Positions 23,965 to 33,296 of a DNA stretch of 64,000 bases are shown here, piece by piece (position 1 is the stretch's first letter; each line of letters starts with the position of its first letter). A program made the translations under genes and the position numbers. The stretch lies in NCBI GenBank assembly GCA_964637365.1, contig CAZWWH010000006.1:1-64000 (forward strand), read 5' to 3'. Origin of the DNA: Cryptoclostridium sp964637365 (GTDB lineage Bacteria > Bacillota > Dehalobacteriia > UBA7702). A model generated the notes under the pieces. The model was not told the origin of the DNA, ran no database searches, and saw nothing but the letters and a program-made list of their open reading frames with translations.

Positions 23965-25030
23965 AATTGTAAAACGAGCTGAAGTCACTCCCCTCCAGTC
24001 CATGACACAGCGATGCATCGCTGTGGTAGGGGCTTTAATTGCGGCAGCCATTTTTATGCTGGTCATGGGATATAATCCCCTGACCATTTTCTGGAAGCTG
24101 ATAGAAGGTTCTCTGCTTTCGGAATATCGCTTTCAGCAAACCATCAATAAGACCATCCCCCTGGTTGTGATTTCTTTGGGAATTGCCATTGCTTTTAAAA
24201 TGAAATTCTGGAACATTGGCGCTGAAGGTCAGTTTTTTATGGGAGCCTTTGCTGCAAGCTACTTTGCCTTGAATTTTACATTTCTGCCCAAACCGTTGCT
24301 GATTCTCATTATGATGGTGGTTGCCATGATTGCCGGTGCTTTTTGGTGCTTTATTCCCGGGATATTAAAGGCCAAATGGGGAACCAACGAAACGCTGGTT
24401 ACTTTGATGCTGAATTATGTGGCGACAAAATGGATTATGTTTCTGCAATACGGTCCCTGGAAAGACCCAAATGCCGCGGGCTTTCCTCGCATTCCTGTGT
24501 TTGAGGACGTGGCAGTATTGCCGAAATTGTTTGGAATCCATATTGGTTGGATCTTTGCCGTGATTCTCGTGGTAGGCGTTTATTTCCTCCTCAATAAAAC
24601 AAAGCTCGGCTATGAGATTACCGTAGTAGGGGAGAATGTGTCCACTGCGCGGTATGCGGGAATGAATGTAAAAAAAGTCCTTTTGATTTCTGTTTGCCTC
24701 TCCGGAGCCATCTGCGGTTTGGCCGGGATGTTACAGGCCACTGGTATTGAGCATTCCCTGACCTACCAGCTCAGCGGCGGCATTGGTTTTACCGCCATCA
24801 TCACCTGTTGGCTGGCACGGTTAAAACCGGTGAACGTCGTACTGGTTTCCTTCCTCTTTGCCATGCTGATTCAAGGCGGCGCTTACCTGCAAGGGTCGCT
24901 GCAAATTCCCTCGGCCGTATCCGGTATTTTGCAGGGAATTATTCTCTTCTTTGTATTGGCCAGTGATTTCTTTTCCCAATACCGTTTTGTGCGGATGAAA
25001 AAAACTGTCCCAACTAAGGAGGTGGCCTGA
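23957..25030 (+). CDS. Nucleoside-type ABC permease, first subunit
   Basis: An integral membrane permease of 357 residues in the BPD_transp_2 family (as NupP/YufP), with about eight to ten hydrophobic segments and the family's GAEGQFFMGAF and WGTNETLVTLMLNYVA patterns. I chose ATG 23957 with GGAGGAGG six bases upstream; it overlaps the ATPase stop. Its TGA shares a base with the next start (TGATG). Confidence 0.9.
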   Translation: MLKIVKRAEVTPLQSMTQRCIAVVGALIAAAIFMLVMGYNPLTIFWKLIEGSLLSEYRFQQTINKTIPLVVISLGIAIAFKMKFWNIGAEGQFFMGAFAASYFALNFTFLPKPLLILIMMVVAMIAGAFWCFIPGILKAKWGTNETLVTLMLNYVATKWIMFLQYGPWKDPNAAGFPRIPVFEDVAVLPKLFGIHIGWIFAVILVVGVYFLLNKTKLGYEITVVGENVSTARYAGMNVKKVLLISVCLSGAICGLAGMLQATGIEHSLTYQLSGGIGFTAIITCWLARLKPVNVVLVSFLFAMLIQGGAYLQGSLQIPSAVSGILQGIILFFVLASDFFSQYRFVRMKKTVPTKEVA

Positions 25031-25995
25031 TGGGTATTTTGACAACCATTGGTTTGTTTTTGCAAACCTCCATGCAGATGGGAACTACCATTCTTTACGG
25101 CACCCTCGGTGGTATTCTGGGTGAAAAAGCCGGTAACCTGAATCTTGGGGTAGAGGGTATGATGTTAATGGGGGCGGTTATGGGCTTTATGGCTGGGGTA
25201 AAAACCGGCAGTGCGCTTTTTGCTGTATTGATTGCGGGCTTGGCCGGCGCTTTGGGAGCGCTAATTTATGCCATTGTTACCGTAACCTTCCGGGGCAATC
25301 AAATTGTTTCGGGGCTTGCCTTGACGATATTTGGCACCGGTTTTTCCGGATTTGTAGGAAAAAGTCTTTCCGGCGTGGCTCTGCCCGCTTCAGTCACCAA
25401 GGCTTTCGCTTCTGTGAAAGTGCCTTTCCTTTCAGATATTCCCATTTTAGGGCCTACCATATTTAATCAAAGCGCCTATGTTATGGCGGCTTTATTCCTG
25501 GCAGTTCTCATGTATTTTTATTTTAAAAAGACGAAAATTGGTCTGAACCATAAAGCCGTCGGGGAGAACCCCTCGGCAGCTGACGCATCAGGGATCAATA
25601 CTACACTGTATAAATATGTGGCTTTGGTCAGCGGCGGTTTCCTTTGCGGCGTTGGCGGTGGCTATTTGACCTTGGTATTCGTTCCCCGTTGGCAGGAGGA
25701 AATCACCGCCGGACTGGGCTGGATTGCCGTGGCTTTGGTGATCTTCTGTACCTGGCATCCTCTCAAAGCCATTCTCGGCGCATACTTTTTTGGAATGTTG
25801 CGAGCTTTAGTGTTTAAAATACAAGGCGTGTCTATTCCCCTATTCGGACATCATATTACCATAGCTTCAAATCTTTTGGATATGCTCCCCTACTTGATGA
25901 CCATTGTGGTTTTGCTCATTGTGACTTTGGGGAACAATCGCAAGCATCGACCGCCTGAGGGCTTAAGCAATCCCTTTTTCCGAGAGGATCGCTAA
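25030..25995 (+). CDS. Nucleoside-type ABC permease, second subunit
   Basis: 321 residues, hydrophobic throughout, of the BPD_transp_2 family (NupQ/YufQ-like), with LNLGVEGMMLMGAVMGF and GNQIVSGLALTIFGTG motifs. It pairs with the preceding permease to form the channel. Start and stop overlap show translational coupling. It closes the operon. Confidence 0.9.
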   Translation: MGILTTIGLFLQTSMQMGTTILYGTLGGILGEKAGNLNLGVEGMMLMGAVMGFMAGVKTGSALFAVLIAGLAGALGALIYAIVTVTFRGNQIVSGLALTIFGTGFSGFVGKSLSGVALPASVTKAFASVKVPFLSDIPILGPTIFNQSAYVMAALFLAVLMYFYFKKTKIGLNHKAVGENPSAADASGINTTLYKYVALVSGGFLCGVGGGYLTLVFVPRWQEEITAGLGWIAVALVIFCTWHPLKAILGAYFFGMLRALVFKIQGVSIPLFGHHITIASNLLDMLPYLMTIVVLLIVTLGNNRKHRPPEGLSNPFFREDR

Positions 25996-26023
25996 GCTAA
26001 TTGTTTTTGAATCACGAAACTTG

Positions 26024-26064
26024 AATACCCGCCAAAACAAAACTGTTTTCGGCGGGTATTTATG
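26024..26064 (+). terminator. Terminator of the BMP transporter operon
   Basis: The stem AATACCCGCC/GGCGGGTATT (26024-26033 and 26051-26060) is extended inside by AAAACA/TGTTTT. The T tract is short (TTTAT). Confidence 0.7.
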
Positions 26065-26113
26065 ATGAATGAAAAATCGTTGGATAAAGTGACAGATGAT
26101 ATTTTGTTGTTAA

Positions 26114-26144
26114 AAAAATACAGCCGCCTCAAAGAGACGGCTGT
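26114..26144 (-). terminator. Terminator downstream of the GtrA gene
   Basis: On the minus strand CAGCCGTCTC and GAGGCGGCTG pair with one mismatch (26121-26130 and 26134-26143), followed by TATTTTTTT. It ends the minus-strand iorA-iorB-zinc-ribbon-GtrA run. Confidence 0.75.
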
Positions 26145-26152
26145 CGTTCGTT

Positions 26153-26596
26153 TTATACATCCATTTTTTGTTGGTAATAGCGAAACACCAGCTTACTGAG
26201 AACGTAGTTTAGCAATACCACCACAAGGCCGATGATTACTTTGGCTAGGAAGTCATGCATATGCAACAGATGAACCATAAGGAACAGTAGGAGCATGTCT
26301 ACACCGCCGGAAAAAGCACGCGAACTGAAAAAGGCAAAAATTTCCCTGGCTACTAAAACAGTACCACTGGTGTTGCTGTGAAATACCCAGCGACGATTTG
26401 TTAAGTAAGCGAACAGCACAGCAAAAAACCATGCCAAAATATTGGACCAATAAATGGACACACTTAACAGGCGGGTAAAAATAAAATAGGTACCCCAGTT
26501 TACCACAGTGGTAAAAATGCCAAAAAACATATATAATACCAGATCTCTCTGGTTTGTCCATAAGTTTTTTACAAGTTTTTTCATTTTCATAATCAT
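26153..26596 (-). CDS. GtrA-family membrane protein
   Basis: 147 residues with four hydrophobic segments and the GtrA/DPMS_TM pattern (LVLYMFFGIFTTVVNWGTYFIF and FLTNRRWVFHS-like YLTNRRWVFHS). The family is thought to help move lipid-linked sugars across the membrane or to act in cell-wall decoration. No glycosyltransferase gene is adjacent. It starts 20 bases after the zinc-ribbon gene stop. Confidence 0.8.
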   Translation of the reverse strand: MIMKMKKLVKNLWTNQRDLVLYMFFGIFTTVVNWGTYFIFTRLLSVSIYWSNILAWFFAVLFAYLTNRRWVFHSNTSGTVLVAREIFAFFSSRAFSGGVDMLLLFLMVHLLHMHDFLAKVIIGLVVVLLNYVLSKLVFRYYQQKMDV

Positions 26597-26615
26597 GTCG
26601 CAAGGAGAATCTTTG

Positions 26616-26927
26616 TTATCTTGGGTTATTCTTTCTTTCTTGTTCTCCTGTATCCTCCCAAACCATGGTCAATTCTCCATCAATCATGGTCAAACCAAAG
26701 GTGCCGTCTTCTACAGTTTGTGCTTCTGTTTCGGCCTGGCCGTCAACCAGACGATACCATTTCATCTTTGCACCGCATTCATGGCAGGGAGCCACAAACC
26801 AATATCCAGTGTCATCATGGCCATATTTCGCAATATTGCCCAACGTGCCAAAGCAGCGGGAGCATAGAATTCGTGCGCCGTCCCGATAGGCGGGATAAAT
26901 TTTTTTGGCTTTATTTGACGGCTTCAT
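26616..26927 (-). CDS. Small zinc-ribbon-like protein of unknown function
   Basis: A 103-residue protein with two CxxC pairs (ILCSRCFG and APCHECGAKM) that would bind zinc, then an acidic C-terminus. I chose the start ATG 26927 because AAGGG precedes it; it overlaps the iorB end by 17 bases, indicating translational coupling. I do not recognise a named family. Being coupled to iorB, it may matter for that enzyme, but no function is assigned. Confidence 0.6.
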   Translation of the reverse strand: MKPSNKAKKIYPAYRDGARILCSRCFGTLGNIAKYGHDDTGYWFVAPCHECGAKMKWYRLVDGQAETEAQTVEDGTFGLTMIDGELTMVWEDTGEQERKNNPR

Positions 26928-27492
26928 AACCCTTGCGGAATCCTTTTTTATTGACTTCCAGGAATTTGGCGGGAATATTTTCTTCCATGACTTTGATGCA
27001 TTCTTCCTCAGCCAAGCCAAAGGCTTTGGCCCAAGCGCCCAAAAGTACCATGTTCAGGGACTTGGGATTCCCTACAGCCTGAGCCATGGCATAGGCTGGA
27101 AATAGGGTAACGTCAGCTTCAATGGATTTCAGATAGGCTTCCAGGTCTGTGGGATATTCCATCGTGCCCATTGTCACGGGCATAGGATTAATTTCCATTT
27201 CGTTGACGATGACATGGCCACCTTTTTTTAGATAGGGCAGTGCCCGCACAGCTTCTAATTTTTCAAAAGCTAGAATATAATCGGCAGTACCTGGGGCGAT
27301 AATGGGAGAATAGACCTTTTCCCCAAATCGAACCTGGGTAACAACACTGCCGCCCCGTTGGGACATGCCATGAATTTCTGAAACCTTAATATCATAACCT
27401 TTGCTGATGAGCAAACGGGATAAAATGCGGGCAGCCAAAACCGTGCCCTGTCCGCCAACGCCGGCAATGAGGATATTTTTTACTTCACTCAT
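26911..27492 (-). CDS. iorB: Indolepyruvate:ferredoxin oxidoreductase, beta subunit
   Basis: IorB is the gamma-type domain subunit of the 2-oxoacid:ferredoxin oxidoreductase that oxidatively decarboxylates aryl pyruvates from aromatic amino acids to aryl-acetyl-CoA. It has 193 residues, beginning NILIAGVGGQGTVLAARIL with SEIHGMSQRGGSV, both hallmarks. It begins one base after the iorA stop. The enzyme requires anaerobic conditions. Confidence 0.92.
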   Translation of the reverse strand: MSEVKNILIAGVGGQGTVLAARILSRLLISKGYDIKVSEIHGMSQRGGSVVTQVRFGEKVYSPIIAPGTADYILAFEKLEAVRALPYLKKGGHVIVNEMEINPMPVTMGTMEYPTDLEAYLKSIEADVTLFPAYAMAQAVGNPKSLNMVLLGAWAKAFGLAEEECIKVMEENIPAKFLEVNKKGFRKGYEAVK

Positions 27493-27493
27493 C

Positions 27494-29227
27494 TTATTCC
27501 CCCTCCTTTCTGATGACATTATGGGGGCAGATATTAACGCATAAACCGCAGCCCACGCATTGATCTCCATGGATGATGGGAACGTCGCCGGTGTTTTCAA
27601 TGGCGGGACATCCGATTTTCAAGCAGCGTTTACACTTCATGCAGCGGTCGGCGTCGATATAAAGGGCCGGGCGGCTTTCCTTTAGCAGTAATTCGCAGGG
27701 CCGGCGAGCAATGATTACCGAGGGCTCTTCGGCGGCCATTTCTTCTTTTAAGACCTTGACGGTACCGTCTACATCAAAAGGATCCACCACAGTGACTCTC
27801 TCAATGCCGATACCGTGAATTAAGGCTTCCAAGTTGATGGCTTTGGTGGGCTCCCCTTTGACGGTGCGACCCGTCAGGGGGTTTTGCTGATGCCCTGTCA
27901 TTGCGGTGATGCTGTTGTCCAGAATCACGCAGGTGCCAATGCCTTTATTGTAAACCATATCCACCAAACCGGTGATGCCGGAGTGGATGAAGGTGGAATC
28001 CCCAATCACAGAAACAGTTTGCTTGGCGAATTCTTTGCCGCGAACTTTTTCCATGCCGATAGTCATGCCAATGCCAGCGCCCATGCAAATGGTGGTATCA
28101 ACGCTTTGGAGCGGTGGCAGACAGCCCAGGGTGTAGCAACCAATGTCGCCGATAACGTTGGCCTTTACCCTCTTTAAGGCGTGGAAGGTGCCTCTGTGGG
28201 GGCAGCCGGCGCAAAGCACCGGAGGCCGCATTGGCAGGTTTCCTTCGTAACAATAAGGAATTTCCTGTTTTTTCCCCAGGAGTTTTTCGGCAATGATCTC
28301 CGGGAAGATTTCCCCACAGCGGGAGAATACCTCTTTGCCAACAACCTCCATCCCCATGGCGCGGCATTTATCTTCGGTAACGGAATCCAGTTCTTCGATG
28401 ACATAGACTTTATCTACCTTGGCGGCAAAGTCTGCCAGCAGTTTTTTCGGTAAGGGATTGGAAAGTCCCAATTTTAAAACGGAAGCATCGGGCAGGGCTT
28501 CCTTGACGTATTCATAAACGATTCCCGAGGCAATGACGCCTATGGAGGTATCGTTGATTTCCATACGATTTAATGTCGATGTTTCGGCGTATTCTGCCAA
28601 TTTTTCCAAACGGGCTTCGGCTTCTTGATGGCGAGGCCGTGCATGGGCCGGAATCATGACATATTTTTGAGGATTCTTTTCATAAGGCTTAGGTTCCCGT
28701 TCCTCCCGCTGGCCTTTTTCTACCAAAGACTGGGAGTGGGCAACCCGTGTGGTAAGACGGAGCATCACAGGGGTGTCAAAGGTTTCACTGATGGTGAAGG
28801 CCACCTTGGTAAATTCCAAACATTCCTGGGAATCTGAGGGCTCCAATACGGGGATTTTCGCGAATTCCCCCAGTTTTCTATTGTCTTGTTCATTTTGGGA
28901 GCTGTGCATCCCCGGATCATCGGCGGAAACAAAGACAAGACCTCCATTGATTCCGCTGAAGGCCACGGTCATTAAAGGATCCATAGCTACATTGACGCCG
29001 ACATGTTTCATACATACCAGGGCTCTGCCACCGCCGATGGCAGCGCCAATGCCTACTTCCATGGCGACCTTTTCATTGGGCGCCCATTCGGCGTAAAGCT
29101 CTTCGTATTTGGCGGCATTTTCCGTAATCTCTGTACTGGGAGTTCCTGGATAAGCCGCGACAACATGAACGCCAGCTTCCCAAGCGCCTTGGGCAATGGC
29201 TTCATTACCGGTCATTAATTGTTTCAT
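27494..29227 (-). CDS. iorA: Indolepyruvate:ferredoxin oxidoreductase, alpha subunit
   Basis: The large thiamine-diphosphate and iron-sulfur subunit, 577 residues. It opens with LMTGNEAIAQGAWEAGVHVVAAYPGTPSTEI, has the TPP-binding stretch CMGAGIGMTIGMEK to VIGDSTFIHSGITGLV, and ends in a two-cluster ferredoxin domain (CMKCKRCLKIGCPAI and CVGCGLCVNICPHNV). I chose ATG 29227 with GAGGT upstream. It forms an operon with iorB and the zinc-ribbon gene. It fits amino-acid fermentation together with the aromatic pathway elsewhere in the window. Confidence 0.94.
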   Translation of the reverse strand: MKQLMTGNEAIAQGAWEAGVHVVAAYPGTPSTEITENAAKYEELYAEWAPNEKVAMEVGIGAAIGGGRALVCMKHVGVNVAMDPLMTVAFSGINGGLVFVSADDPGMHSSQNEQDNRKLGEFAKIPVLEPSDSQECLEFTKVAFTISETFDTPVMLRLTTRVAHSQSLVEKGQREEREPKPYEKNPQKYVMIPAHARPRHQEAEARLEKLAEYAETSTLNRMEINDTSIGVIASGIVYEYVKEALPDASVLKLGLSNPLPKKLLADFAAKVDKVYVIEELDSVTEDKCRAMGMEVVGKEVFSRCGEIFPEIIAEKLLGKKQEIPYCYEGNLPMRPPVLCAGCPHRGTFHALKRVKANVIGDIGCYTLGCLPPLQSVDTTICMGAGIGMTIGMEKVRGKEFAKQTVSVIGDSTFIHSGITGLVDMVYNKGIGTCVILDNSITAMTGHQQNPLTGRTVKGEPTKAINLEALIHGIGIERVTVVDPFDVDGTVKVLKEEMAAEEPSVIIARRPCELLLKESRPALYIDADRCMKCKRCLKIGCPAIENTGDVPIIHGDQCVGCGLCVNICPHNVIRKEGE

Positions 29228-29409
29228 TGTTGTACCTCGTAATACCTTGAAATTCTCTTTTATGAGCATTCATCATTTTTTATGGTCATTGTATATAGAT
29301 ATTAATATTATAGCAGAAATCATAGGGGAATTCCACTATTTTTATCCCCGGAAACCCTGGGAACTTTTTTCGTTTCTAAAATACAGAGGATAATCATTGT
29401 GTTTTATTC

Positions 29410-29439
29410 TTGTCAAGGGCCGGGAGATTATGGTAAGAT
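29410..29439 (+). promoter_or_regulatory. Promoter of the transglutaminase/SLH gene
   Basis: TTGTCA (29410-29415) and TAAGAT (29434-29439) are spaced by 18 bases, about 65 bases before the start codon. Confidence 0.5.
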
Positions 29440-29502
29440 AAAAACAAAGATTTGCCGCTATGATTCTATCGTGACAGAGCAGCAAAGTTTAAAGGAGGAA
29501 AC

Positions 29503-31293
29503 ATGAAACATAAAAGTACATTTAGAATCTTTTGGCTTCTGGCTTTATGCCTTGTGATATCTTTTGGTTTTTCCTGGGGCATTTTGGCAGATGAAACCGA
29601 AGATACCGCCGTCTATTCCTACAGCGCCGGCGACATTTTTGATGTCCCCGCTGACGAAGGGGATATTGAGTATTTTGGTTATGCGGAAATCAGCAAAACA
29701 CCGCTCTCCACTGCCAAATCCCTGATCAATTCCTTGAAGGTATATCCCCAGGTCACTGGCTACGCTTCCATTGACAATAAGGTGAATTCCATTTTGGCTC
29801 CCTATGCAAAAAGCGATACCTATACAAAATTGAAAGCCGCTTATGATTATTTGGTTCGTAACGTGGATTTTGATTGGGGCGCTTATAATGAACGGAATTG
29901 GTATGGCTTTGCCAAACCATATCATTATAAAGACTTTGTCGGGAAATATCAGTGTCCCATTCCCAATGCCGTCATTGACCGAGGCTACTATGCGATGTTT
30001 TATGGAGAAGGTGTTTGCTACAATTATGCGTCGGCCTTTGCCATTATGGCTCGTAACATTGGGATCGAAGCCTATGTTCATACCGGTACCTTTGTATGGA
30101 GTCCTACCTACAGCACGGTTCACGCTTGGGTAGAAATCCCCATCAACGGAAAAATGTATATCTTTGATCCTCAACAGGAATACCGTGCCTCCAATGATGG
30201 TCGCGGCACCATCCCTTATAAATATTTCTGCTTGAGCCATTCTGATGACTCCCGTTTTAACTGGAATACCCAGGAAAATAGAAATCGTGATGCTTCTTTT
30301 ATTCCTGTTACCTCCCGTGGGAAACAAGTCAAAGCTGATATTACTGTCACTGCCAGTGAAAGCGGTACTGCCAGCGGCGGCGCCCGTTATGACATGAACG
30401 GCACCTGCACTGTCACGGCGAAACCCAAAAGCGGCGTGACCTTCCGCGGCTGGTATGAAGGAAACGCTTTGGTTTCTAAAGATTTAAACTATACCTTTAA
30501 AGTGACCCGTGACCGCGATTTAATTGCCATGTTTGGCGATGACATTTTTGTTGACGTGACTTCCGATCAGTGGTTCTCCGACAGTGTTAAGGGTTGTTAC
30601 GACCTGGAACTGATGAAAGGAATGACTGACGTTACTTTCTGTCCTGATACCAGTATGACCCGGGCCATGATGGTGACGGTTTTGGCCAGAATGTCCGGTG
30701 CTGATCTTTCTCAGTACGAAGGTAAATCCGAGTACCAGGACGTTGCTTCGGATAAATGGTACTGTTCTGCGGTGAATTGGGCTGAGAAAAACGGCGTTAC
30801 CATGGGGATGTCGGAAACGGCCTTTTGTCCTGAAGTAAAAGTGACCAGAGAACAAATGGCTACTTTCCTTTACCGTTTCTTCGATATGATGAAGCTGGAA
30901 TTGCCACAGGCAGATGTGGCTATGAACTTCAAAGATATGACTTCCATCCAGGATTGGGCTTGGGAAGCGGTTGACGTGATGCAGCGTGCGGAAATCGTCA
31001 AGGGCTATCCTGACGGCACGTTCCAGCCGCAAAATGATTTGACCCGCGCCGAAGCCGCTACCATGCTGTTCCGCTGCTATGGTGAGGTTCATGTGGTGGT
31101 GGAAGGTGAAGGTTCCGTTGACGGCGCAGGATACTATCTTTGGGGTTCCACTGTAACCTTAACCTCCACCCCTGCCCAAGGCGCAGCCTTTGACGGATGG
31201 TATCAAAAAGAGCTATTGTCTAAGGATAATCCTTATTCCTTTGTGTTGAAAGAAACTGTCGACAATTTATCTTGTAAGTTTATCGAAGCGTAA
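29503..31293 (+). CDS. Secreted transglutaminase-like protein with S-layer homology domains
   Basis: A 596-residue cell-surface protein. A signal peptide comes first (about residues 9-29). A transglutaminase/protease-like core follows with its catalytic triad visible: Cys in GVCYNYASAFA, His in VHAWVEI and Asp in MYIFDPQQ. A bacterial repeat module (GVTFRGWYEGNALVSKDLNY) is next, then three SLH domains (DVTSDQWFSDSVKGCYDLELM, DVASDKWYCSAVNWAEKNG and SIQDWAWEAVDVMQRAEI), and a last WYQKELLSKDNPY module. The SLH domains would anchor it to the cell-wall polymer. It may be a surface peptidase or crosslinking enzyme. It stands alone, closed by a terminator. Confidence 0.88.
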   Translation: MKHKSTFRIFWLLALCLVISFGFSWGILADETEDTAVYSYSAGDIFDVPADEGDIEYFGYAEISKTPLSTAKSLINSLKVYPQVTGYASIDNKVNSILAPYAKSDTYTKLKAAYDYLVRNVDFDWGAYNERNWYGFAKPYHYKDFVGKYQCPIPNAVIDRGYYAMFYGEGVCYNYASAFAIMARNIGIEAYVHTGTFVWSPTYSTVHAWVEIPINGKMYIFDPQQEYRASNDGRGTIPYKYFCLSHSDDSRFNWNTQENRNRDASFIPVTSRGKQVKADITVTASESGTASGGARYDMNGTCTVTAKPKSGVTFRGWYEGNALVSKDLNYTFKVTRDRDLIAMFGDDIFVDVTSDQWFSDSVKGCYDLELMKGMTDVTFCPDTSMTRAMMVTVLARMSGADLSQYEGKSEYQDVASDKWYCSAVNWAEKNGVTMGMSETAFCPEVKVTREQMATFLYRFFDMMKLELPQADVAMNFKDMTSIQDWAWEAVDVMQRAEIVKGYPDGTFQPQNDLTRAEAATMLFRCYGEVHVVVEGEGSVDGAGYYLWGSTVTLTSTPAQGAAFDGWYQKELLSKDNPYSFVLKETVDNLSCKFIEA

Positions 31294-31320
31294 AGTGACA
31301 GTGCTTTTTAAATTGTATTT

Positions 31321-31353
31321 ATATCCCTCTCGAATGAGAGGGATATTTCTTTT
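31321..31353 (+). terminator. Terminator after the transglutaminase/SLH gene
   Basis: A perfect 11-pair stem, ATATCCCTCTC/GAGAGGGATAT (31321-31346), with a GAAT loop is followed by TTCTTTTT. Confidence 0.9.
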
Positions 31354-31386
31354 TCCTCCTGAATAAGGTATAGGGGAGGGAATGTT

Positions 31387-31728
31387 ATGACGAAACAACA
31401 AAACCCCATGGGGCCAAAAAAAATAAAAGAAGATGAGAAATCCGATTCCATGGATAAAAAAGAAAAAGTGCGCCGCTGTGTGTCCGATGCCCTTGATTTG
31501 CCTACGGATTTAACCTGCCATTTGCCCCGTATCGTCCTCTCCGGCGACAGTGAATTGCTTCTGGAAAACCACCGCGGTATTCTACAATATAATGATACTA
31601 TGATCCGTGCGGCCTATCGCGGCGGTATTCTGGAAATCAGTGGGGAAAATCTTTCTCTGCCGATTTTGAAACCGGATATGCTGGCTGTGGAGGGTACCAT
31701 TATTACCCTGCGTTTTGTACGAAGTTAA
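31387..31728 (+). CDS. yqfC: Sporulation protein YqfC
   Basis: 113 residues of the YabP/YqfC family: LDLPTDLTCHLPRIVLSGD with LLENHRGILQYNDTMIRA is diagnostic. In Bacillus yqfC-yqfD belongs to the sigma-E regulon and is needed for efficient sporulation. The first 35 residues are a charged extension. GGGGAGGG precedes the start, and yqfD follows after 11 bases. Confidence 0.92.
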   Translation: MTKQQNPMGPKKIKEDEKSDSMDKKEKVRRCVSDALDLPTDLTCHLPRIVLSGDSELLLENHRGILQYNDTMIRAAYRGGILEISGENLSLPILKPDMLAVEGTIITLRFVRS

Positions 31729-31739
31729 GGAGGAACACC

Positions 31740-32930
31740 ATGTCCCTGAGCCATGATTTACCGGGCTATTGCGTGATTGAAATCAGCGGCGGCTCCATTG
31801 AACGGTTTTCCAATTTAGCCATGGAGCGCAACATTGTGCTTTGGGATATCACTGTCCTGGGGCCGGAGCGCTGGGAGGCCAAAGCTGCCTTAAAAAGTTT
31901 GGGGTCCTTGCGCCGTATCGGTCATATCACCGGTTGCTATATTACTATTAAAGAGGGAAAGGGCCTCCCTGCGGTATTGCGCAGACTGCGCCGTCACCGT
32001 CTGCTAGCTGCTGCGGCCCTTTGTATAGTATTGGCATTGGTGGTTTATGCACACTCTGTTCTTGATGTTGAGGTCATTTCAGATCAGGACATTCCGCAAA
32101 AAGTGGAACAGGAGGTGCGGTCCATTGCGGCGGAGCAAGGAGTGCGCCCCGGACTGTTCGGAATGTCCTCTGATTGGGAGGATATCAGCAAGGAAATCCT
32201 GCGCCGCTGTCCGGAATTGTCCTGGGTGGGATTCCAAAAGAACGGTGTCACTGTTGAAATCCGGGTAGTTCTACGGGATACTGCCGACGATGAAACCACG
32301 GTTCCCGGACACATCGTTGCCGCCAAAGACGGCGTTATTGAAGAAGTTTTGGTCCTGCGGGGAAAGCAGTGTATCGAAGTGGGGAAGCCGGTGAAGGCCG
32401 GCGATGTGATTATTTCCGGATTTGTCACTTATGAGGATGAAGCCGGTAATGAAATTTCTCCGGCGGAATTGCTCCATGCCAAAGGGATTGTGCGAGGAAC
32501 CTCTTGGTATACCGCGAAAGGATACGCCGGTCTTACGGTGGCGGATTCTCATCCCACTGGCAATGAGTCGGAGAGCTTTTCTTTGAATCTTATGGGCAGG
32601 GAATACCTGTTATGGGGTTCCAAGCATTTTGATTTTGCCGAATACGACACGGTAGAAAAAGAAATGTCTTTGCCCTGGCAAAAGACGCCGTTGTTTCATT
32701 GGCGTACTGTGCGTGAGGTGGAAAGCGCCCAACGGCAAATCTCCTCTGATGAAGCTATGGCCCAGGCCGAAGATATCGCACGAAAAGAGGCAATGAAAAA
32801 AATTCCCAAGGACGCTGAGGTCGTTGACGAGAGCTTTCGTTATTTGGGTGAGGAAAACGGAGCCGTAGGGGTAGAAATTACCATTGAGACCAAAGAGGAG
32901 CTTGGAATTTTTCGAGAGATTGAAGAATAA
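31740..32930 (+). CDS. yqfD: Sporulation protein YqfD
   Basis: A 396-residue membrane protein, the partner of YqfC. One membrane segment lies near residues 82-100 (LLAAAALCIVLALVVYA). The N-terminus (MSLSHDLPGYCVIEISGG..IERFSNLAMERNIVLWDI) and the extracytoplasmic part match the YqfD family. Its molecular role is unknown. It is likely cotranscribed with yqfC and ends at a terminator. Confidence 0.92.
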   Translation: MSLSHDLPGYCVIEISGGSIERFSNLAMERNIVLWDITVLGPERWEAKAALKSLGSLRRIGHITGCYITIKEGKGLPAVLRRLRRHRLLAAAALCIVLALVVYAHSVLDVEVISDQDIPQKVEQEVRSIAAEQGVRPGLFGMSSDWEDISKEILRRCPELSWVGFQKNGVTVEIRVVLRDTADDETTVPGHIVAAKDGVIEEVLVLRGKQCIEVGKPVKAGDVIISGFVTYEDEAGNEISPAELLHAKGIVRGTSWYTAKGYAGLTVADSHPTGNESESFSLNLMGREYLLWGSKHFDFAEYDTVEKEMSLPWQKTPLFHWRTVREVESAQRQISSDEAMAQAEDIARKEAMKKIPKDAEVVDESFRYLGEENGAVGVEITIETKEELGIFREIEE

Positions 32931-32937
32931 TGAATCA

Positions 32938-32979
32938 ACCACAGCAAAAGCAATACGCTCTTTGCTGTGGTATTTTTGT
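32938..32979 (+). terminator. Terminator after yqfD
   Basis: A perfect 11-pair stem, ACCACAGCAAA/TTTGCTGTGGT (32938-32948 and 32961-32971), is followed by ATTTTTGTT. Confidence 0.9.
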
Positions 32980-33049
32980 TGAAAGCCACGGAAAGAAATC
33001 GGATTTTCATGAGAAACACGGAGTTTTTTGCCATTATCAATTATTTTTG

Positions 33050-33078
33050 TTGAGTAATTGAGGAAATGGGGGTATAAT
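33050..33078 (+). promoter_or_regulatory. Promoter of the phoH-yqfF-ybeY operon
   Basis: TTGAGT (33050-33055) and TATAAT (33073-33078) are spaced by 17 bases. The transcript would have a leader of about 210 bases. It begins with an inverted repeat, CCTTGATT/AATCAAGG (33081-33088 and 33102-33109). The rest of the leader holds no riboswitch or coding frame that I recognise. Confidence 0.6.
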
Positions 33079-33296
33079 AACCTTGATTAAGTTTGGCTGT
33101 CAATCAAGGAAAATCACAGACAAATTTTTTTGCTGCCACCGCTTATGTATAGATTCTGATGGAAAATGTGGATCCGATGGATCAAGTTTTATCTGTTTTG
33201 AGCCTTTCTTGCAGCCTATCTTTTAAATTTCAAGTCTTTTGATGAACTGAATGATTAAGTATATCTTAATTTGGGGAGGCAAAGTAAACAACGGTT

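Noticed and set aside
33160..33243. 27-codon frame in the phoH leader (ATG 33160)
   Set aside because: It has no ribosome site and no convincing protein character, unlike the leader ORFs before mgtE and aroF.
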